Source: Symsagittifera roscoffensis
Taxonomy: Eukaryota > Xenacoelomorpha > Acoela > Convolutidae
Direction of reading: 5' to 3'
DNA: 64,000 nt
Assembly: GCF_963678635.1 (NCBI RefSeq)
Contig: NC_087069.1
Span: forward strand, 41,687,883 to 41,751,882
In this document: piece after piece, positions 58,190-64,000 of the stretch
Layout of the letters: each line of letters begins with the position of its first letter
Numbering within the stretch: position 1 is the stretch's first letter
Translations under genes and position numbers: made by a program
The notes under the pieces: model-generated
Seen by the model: the letters and a program-made list of their open reading frames with translations, nothing else
What the model was told of the DNA's origin: nothing
The model's database searches: none

Positions 58190-59265
58190 TTATCTAATGT
58201 AGAATGTAAATTGCATTTAATTTTCAAGCAAATTAGGGCAAACAAATGCGACGTACTAGCCCATCTTGTGGTGGTCCTTAGAAATTAATACAGTTTATGT
58301 TGAAATAGTTTTTAAGCTAAAATACTTACATTAAACAACTTTAACGAAATTTTTTGTTGGTTGGGCTATTTTTCATCAAATCAGCTGGTAGCAAACTGTT
58401 TTACATCCCAAAAAATTTTTTATTCGAGAATATCAAATTATTCGTTATATTTCTATATTTCTCTTCTGAAAAAGGGGTGGTATCAAGTTACGGGCAATTG
58501 ATGTAGTTTCATATCTACTTTTGCTTGCGCACAGCCACGAAAATTTATTGGGGATTTCGCAAAGTTAGGAAATTGTTTCGCTATAAAAATCGACCAAGAG
58601 AAATCTTTTCCGATCGAGGTTGTGTTTGCATTTGAAAATCAAAACATCAAATCAATATCTATACCCGGTTTGAAGTATTGTTGTAATGGCTTTTATAGTA
58701 AAAATAACATTTATACCAGTTTTGAAACGACAGTGCAATCTAAGCTTTGATGAGATCCATAGCAACTTTCAATAACTGAAGTTACTTCAGTTCTGCTCAA
58801 TTTTGTTGCTATTATTAATGAAAAACACAAAAAAAATTGTGTCCCGCCTTTCGATGAAAACTGAATTGAATTTCATTACCAAACAAATTAGTAGATTACA
58901 AGAAAATCAGGGCAACCAAGCATTCTCTATTAACCAAACTTGTGTAGATCCTTGAAAAATAACATAAATTAAGTTGAAATGGTCTTTTAGCTAAAACACA
59001 TTGGTTTTAACTAAATATTTAAAAAAATGTCAATTGGGCTATTTGTCATCAAATTATTGGTAGCAAACGGCTTTTTATCTAAAAATTGTAGATTTTGACA
59101 ATTTTTGAAGTAATAGACTTTTCCTTGTGTTTGTGCCATATTATGAGCAATTGATGTAGTATTATATCAACGTTCTTCTTACGCACAGCCAAGAAAAAGT
59201 ATCGGGGTTTTTTGCTAAGTTTTTGAAAATGTTTTGCTTATAATCTGACCAAGAAAGAGCTGGTA
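58190..59265 (+). repeat. Two-copy tandem repeat, period about 660 bp
   Basis: About 58190-58615 and 58860-59265 share in order: tagatccttgaaaaataaca / ggtccttagaaattaataca, ttgaaat.gtttttagcta, ggttgggctattttncatca, ggtagcaaacngntttt, gatgtagt, gcgcacagccacgaaaa. Diverged; no coding. Confidence 0.6.
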
Positions 59266-59339
59266 CACTGTTTCAGTGCCACTATCTGCAAAAAACACAG
59301 TGATATGAGATCATTTCTTGTTTTATAACATTTTTTGAT

Positions 59340-61515
59340 GTCCGGAGGATACTTTTCTCTTAACAAACCTGTCAAGACTTGTTTCTTGGTACATTCATAA
59401 CCAAGCGGTCCATATTAAAAAATGGTACAACTTTAAATTTTGCAAAAACTTTACGTCTCTTATAAAAAGTAATAGAAATTCTAGCTTATTTTTTGCAAAT
59501 GGAATCCACATGCTCTTGGAAAGTAAGCTTTGGGTCGATAGAAACTCCTAGGTTCTGGTAACTTTCACAAGGTGTAATATTAGACTTCTTCAAAACAAAA
59601 CTATCATACGCCATACGTTTGCAAAAATACAAAACTTAGACTTTGATGAGTTGACTGATTGCTAGTTTTTCTAGCGCCACTCATCCAAGAATCGGAAATT
59701 AGCCGAAAGTTCCCAAAATCTTTTGCTTTGTTGAGAGGCGCAACTATTTTGCTATTGTCGGCGAAAATCTATTGTTACTTTCTAGAGCAGTGCCATTGAT
59801 GTCATTTATGTATAGCTGAGATCACAAAGGCCCAAAGATGGAACATTTTGGCACACCACAACTCATTTTGCGGATACATGATTCATCTTAATTATTAACA
59901 ACATACTGTTTACTGTTAGTCAAATAAAATCTCACAAAAAGAACTTTTTTCCTCTTGAAACCATAAACTTGATGCTTTGACAGTGTCATGATTGACAGTG
60001 TCAAATAATTTAAGTAGACCGGAGAAAAAGGACTATCTCGATTTTTGTACCCAAGATTTTTTGCCTTAACTCTGTGATGGATGTTGATGTTAATGCATGA
60101 GCAGTGGAATGCATTTCATCGAATGAGAACTGTTTTTTAACCAAATTATCATGTTTTTAAAAAGTAAGCTTTCGCTGAAAATTTTTTTATCTCCAAAATG
60201 TTGCTCATTGTAGATAGAAAACTAACTGAGTGAGTCTTGACCAGCGGAAGATTTTTTTCTAAATATTTTTTAAAATTATTTTCAATCAGTTATTTTTGAC
60301 TCAAGTGGCGCCAATATGAATTAAAAAGTTGGGGGTTGTGTGCAAACTTGACATCGATGCAACAAGCTTTCACCCAATGGATAAAAAAATCATTCTATTC
60401 ATCACAATTGAGTCCATGTTTTGGTGTGAAATATGAAATCTTGGTCCTTGAAATGTGTGAAACACTCCGAGCATAACTTTTTTTTTACTACTTTCAATCA
60501 TTTTGGCATTGTGAGAACGACATTTAGCTTTCGATATTTCCATTTTTGTATGATTACGGAAACAACGAAAAACCTAGTTTTCAAGGTATTATTTACCAAC
60601 CTTTCTGCATGCAGTTGATCGCAATCATGACATTAGTTTCCTATTTTTTTGGTTACCCAACCTGAAATATTGAGGTTGTTTGGAAGTTCATTCCGCGCAA
60701 AACTATCAAAATTTCAAAGATTTTTTTTTAAATGTTCAATAATTTCAATTGCGATTGCAGGTTCTAACTTCCGCAAATTTGATCGCGAATAAATATTTTT
60801 TTGCGTAATTCGTTTTTTTTGTAAACGTCTGAAAACCCAAACCGGTAGTTTTTCAAAACCCTTGTTTTTTTTACTAGAGCCAGCTTGCAGCACACAGCGT
60901 AAAGATCACTAATTAGAGTTTTCAAGGTTTTCACTTCAATATCAAGTTTGCTGCTAAAACTGTCTTTACAAGTTGATGATGCCGGTGCCACTCTAACGTA
61001 GCAGCTGAGATAAAAATTGTAATCCTCGGAATCATTTTCCAATCCATTGATGCTTTTCAGCAAAACTAAAATAAAATCTGCAACAAGAAAAATCTCGTTA
61101 CCTGGTTCATTTGTTTCAATCAATTTTTTCCGATTTTTTTCAAGAAAATGACTCAATTTAAGAGAAAGGAAGGCGATATATAAAATGATAATTTTCTTTC
61201 ATTTTTGATCTCGCAGTGTAACACTTAATTTCTCAACTTCGCAATCGAAAGTTACAGTTGCTTTAATCAAATCCAGTTTTGACAGTATGTCAGTCCACCA
61301 TTTTTCAACTTATCTTGAAAAACTCCCGTTTGATACTCTTTAAATGGATGTAAATCTACAGGATTGTTGTTAGTGTACAAAGTATTGTATGAAGCTATTA
61401 TCAACGGCTGCATTGTGAGTGACTCAAAAAATACGCATAGCTGGTCATGACTGTTTCGTAGAGACTGTACGTTTAAAAAGAAAAGGTCATCCGAAGTACT
61501 TAAGTTCGAAGACAT
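59340..61515 (-). pseudogene. Decayed LINE with endonuclease and reverse transcriptase (CR1/jockey-like)
   Basis: On the minus strand, 61515-61267 encodes the start of an endonuclease (LFFLNVQSLRNSHDQLCVFF, then ESLTMQPLIIAS, KNGGL). 61156-60764 contains FLVADF..LLKSINGLENDSEDY, a GDFN-like block. RT blocks follow: ELRQKILGTKIEIVLF (about 60060), FDTVNHDTVKAS-like residues (59979-60005), GVPKCSIFGPL (about 59835-59860), YINDINGTALESN (about 59795), FADNSKI (about 59755, the second catalytic Asp replaced by Asn) and NLGVSIDPKLTFQEHVDSIC (about 59500). Numerous stops and frameshifts make it non-functional. A coding-like upstream stretch (SVEKESAIGMLQKACSELNG) may be the end of ORF1. Confidence 0.8.
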
Positions 61516-62200
61516 TATGAGTTTCAGTTCATATGAAAAGGAAAGATTTATACGAAGAAAAACCTCTTCTAGCTGAAAGAAATATTCTTTTCCTTAATAA
61601 ACTCATTCCATTGTTATTTTCCAGGTCATGAGTTTCATCAATGGTCATATTATTTTCTCTAGTCAATGTTTGCAAGATGGCCATTTTTCAAGAGATGCTT
61701 TTTTTTTGTCCGTTTAATTCCGAACACGCTTTCTGTAACATACCAATGGCAGACTCTTTTTCAACGCTTTTATCGGTTTTGCTTACGTTGAAAACACGTT
61801 GCAAAAGAAGATGAAGAACGCTATTCGTGTTTTGAAACGAAAAAGGAATGGTGCTTTCGAGAATGCGGAATCAGTTTAAACTTTCGAATTGAGCGTGCAT
61901 GGCACTTAACACTTTTGTTTTCGCAAAAAAATGATCACGTGCAAAATTTAGGAACAAAATTTTTGCTGTAAATAAGAGACGGCAGAAACAAACAACCGAC
62001 TGTATAAAAAGAAATAACAAGCAATCGCTATTTGAAGAAAAAAGTCTTCTTAGAGGCGTAGCGATTGTGCTGTTACAATTGTTCCAGGGCGTAATTTACT
62101 ATTCGGGAAGTCTAGAAGTGAAGAAAGCGATCCCCTCGTGGTGCTGAAGAAGAGGAAGCAGAAATTCGGAAGGGTCTCTCGTTTGTAACATTCGCCCAAA
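61516..62200 (-). other. Possible LINE 5' region
   Basis: The minus strand has protein-like stretches (VFNVSKTDKSVEKESAIGML, ENNMTIDETHDLENNNGMSL) broken by stops. It may be the ORF1 remnant of the LINE or unrelated. Confidence 0.35.
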
Positions 62201-62215
62201 CATTACACAGTTGCA

Positions 62216-64000
62216 TTAGAAATTGAAATTTTTCTGCAGCATGTCAACGGAGTTGCGAGCCCTGCCCGATCTTTCTTGTTCTTGCAACCTCTGCTTGCAA
62301 CAGGGCAGTAGTCCCACGTTCACCTTCTGTTCTCGGTTCCTGCCGAAGCTATTGTGCAAGCATAGGCTCAGATTTCGTTTCAGGTCAGCTTGTAAGACCT
62401 CTTTTCTCTCGTGTTCTGTGGTGCAAGACATCCCAGGTACTCGTTTCACCGCTGTAGTCACAGCGTTCCTACTTATTAGGCCCTCTTATAGGCTCCCTGT
62501 CCTACGTCTAGCAGGAAAGATTGACAGGCTTCCAGGTACTCCCCATGAGCCAACAGGACATATCTCCGAGTTCGATAACCCAATGCTATTAACAAGGGCT
62601 CGATTTCCATCATTGTCTGATGCGTTTCATCCTTCACATCTATCGTAGGGAAATCATTCGGCATCATCCCACTCGCCTTCTTTTTCTTGAACTCACTGGT
62701 GTTTCCTTCACCCCACTTCACGAAATCGTCTCCCGCTATCTCTTCTAGTTCGTCCCTAGACCTCTCCGGGACTTCGTCAGTAGCTCATGAGATTTTTGAC
62801 ATTCTCGACAGTCTTACGCACTTAGGCACCGAAAAGAGTTGATCAATCAATCGATGCTGCGTTCTGGCATCCTTAATCACCAGGTGAGTCGGGTACTTGC
62901 TGCTGCAGTATGTTGCTGCACTGGATCCCACCAGGTACTTCAAGCCTACGGTCTTATGGTACCCCTCGCTATGCTTCAGATTCATCTCATTCTCAGTAGC
63001 CTCTCGCCAGCTTCCAATTTTCTGCTCCGTCTGTAACGCTCCAGAGAAACATCCACACTTAAGGATGTGACCAGCTTGTGGGCCCGCTCCAGGCGTTCCA
63101 CCAACTCAATTGAGCTGACCAAGCTATAAATCACAAGGCGGTTGTCAGGTTCACCTCTGTTACTCCATGGCAATCCGCAATCAATTCCATCTCATTTTTG
63201 TCCAATATAATCAGTCTTCCGTATAGTATAGCCAACTGGCAGTGCTGTTCTTTTAGTGTTTAAGCAGTGACTGGTCCCACACACGTGTCCTTCCATTCCA
63301 ATGTTGGAAGCTAGGCAAGTGCCCTCCTTCATCCAATCACTTGGAGATTTCCCCTTGGACGGTTCCGTGGGTGGTCTGTCATACTGCTTCATGATTTTCA
63401 GAACCAATAGGAGGTGTGTTACAGCTTAATCATGTAGGCTCTCATCGTCGTTCTTTTCTGGCTCAACTTCTGCGGTAAGGTCCCATATAAGACCCGCGTT
63501 CGCACATCGTCACTAAGTTGGTCTTCAGTGGACCGTCCCACGAACCACACTCAAAGCTTACTAGCCCTTCCAATTGGGGGAACCGAGGATTCGACCACTC
63601 TTTCATCCAGAATTACCCTCAAATGCAGGTGCTCAGATGTTATCGTCCCCATTTCTCGCACTCTCTCCACCCAGAACTTGAGGATCACCGCTTTCTCAAA
63701 GTCGAAGTTTGAGTCCCTCGCTTCTTCGATGTCGAATGGATTATAGGCCAATCCCGGATAACCTGACTCATATTGACTTGCCTAACGTTGCATACTCTTT
63801 CAAACTCCGAACTCTTTCCAACAACTCTCTAGTGAGTGTCAATTCTTCGTTAGAGCACCTCCTGACTTCCTCTAATCTCCGGTAGCTATCAAGGTCGTTA
63901 AATCATTTTGCTTGGATTCGAAGTGGCATATTCAGATAGAGCTCCAACAAGGCTCTCAACAAGACTTATTCACGCTTCGTCGCCCTCTGTCTGACAGCAT
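62216..64000 (-). pseudogene. Unidentified protein-like region, GC-richer, runs off window end
   Basis: The minus strand gives consecutive charged, protein-like stretches: EEVRRCSNEELTLTRELLER, EARDSNFDFEKAVILKFWVE, RVREMGTITSEHLHLRVILD, EGTCLASNIGMEGHVCGTSH, SLVSSIELVERLERAHKLVT, ELEEIAGDDFVKWGEGNTSE and ETHQTMMEIEPLLIALGYRT. These lie in several frames with interruptions, so it looks like a decayed coding region without visible exons. The base composition is clearly richer in G and C than the rest of the window. I do not recognise the family; a mobile-element protein is possible. The plus-strand open frame at 62223-62648 is probably its shadow. Confidence 0.45.

Noticed and set aside
62223-62648. 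141-codon plus-strand frame rich in Cys, Ser and Arg
   Set aside because: The opposite strand has a more protein-like charged composition over the same bases; treated as a shadow.

Overview
The window is AT-rich animal (metazoan) nuclear DNA. The evidence is a spliced phospholipid scramblase gene, a BEL/Pao LTR retrotransposon (a superfamily known from animals), a Ty3/Gypsy element, two decayed LINEs and several families of short inverted-repeat elements. The phylum cannot be fixed from what is visible. There is no operon structure, rRNA or CRISPR array, and most open reading frames under about 110 codons look like chance.

Layout. 1-24.8 kb: a tandem array of a roughly 3-kb non-coding unit (five units, some rearranged). 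A 9.0-kb BEL/Pao element lies inside the third unit (6183-15197) with matching 443-bp LTRs and a 5-bp target duplication. 25.1-26.1 kb: decayed LINE, plus strand. 26.1-30.6 kb: no gene recognised, one dispersed repeat. 30.7-38.8 kb: a scramblase gene on the plus strand. 39-41.8 kb: no gene, one inverted-repeat element. 41822-48027: Ty3/Gypsy element with 253-bp LTRs and a 4-bp target duplication. 49.6-59.3 kb: mostly non-coding with minisatellites, foldbacks, AATCGATTATA-rich tracts and dispersed repeats; one isolated signal-peptide plus LRRNT-like exon lies at 50544. 59.3-61.5 kb: decayed LINE, minus strand. 62.2-64.0 kb: a more GC-rich, protein-like stretch on the minus strand that I could not identify and that runs off the window end.

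The most interesting feature is the scramblase gene. Between one first recognisable exon (A) and one last exon (E) there are two copies of a three-exon cassette (B-C-D and B'-C'-D'). Exon lengths are identical (113, 77 and 96 nt), intron phases are identical, and the encoded sequences are about 70% identical. Intron phase lets either cassette join A to E in frame, but not both in series, as expected for mutually exclusive splicing of a whole domain-half. Two cautions apply: a 200-N assembly gap lies exactly between the cassettes, and exon C' is followed by GA rather than GT.

Other points of note: a tRNA-like sequence with good A and B boxes inside the BEL LTR; a nearly identical (about 3 differences in 700 bp) segment shared by array units 1 and 4, which suggests recent conversion or exchange; and a three-copy family of about 500 bp with a strong hairpin and TGTTCCGACT/AGTCGGAACA inverted repeats.
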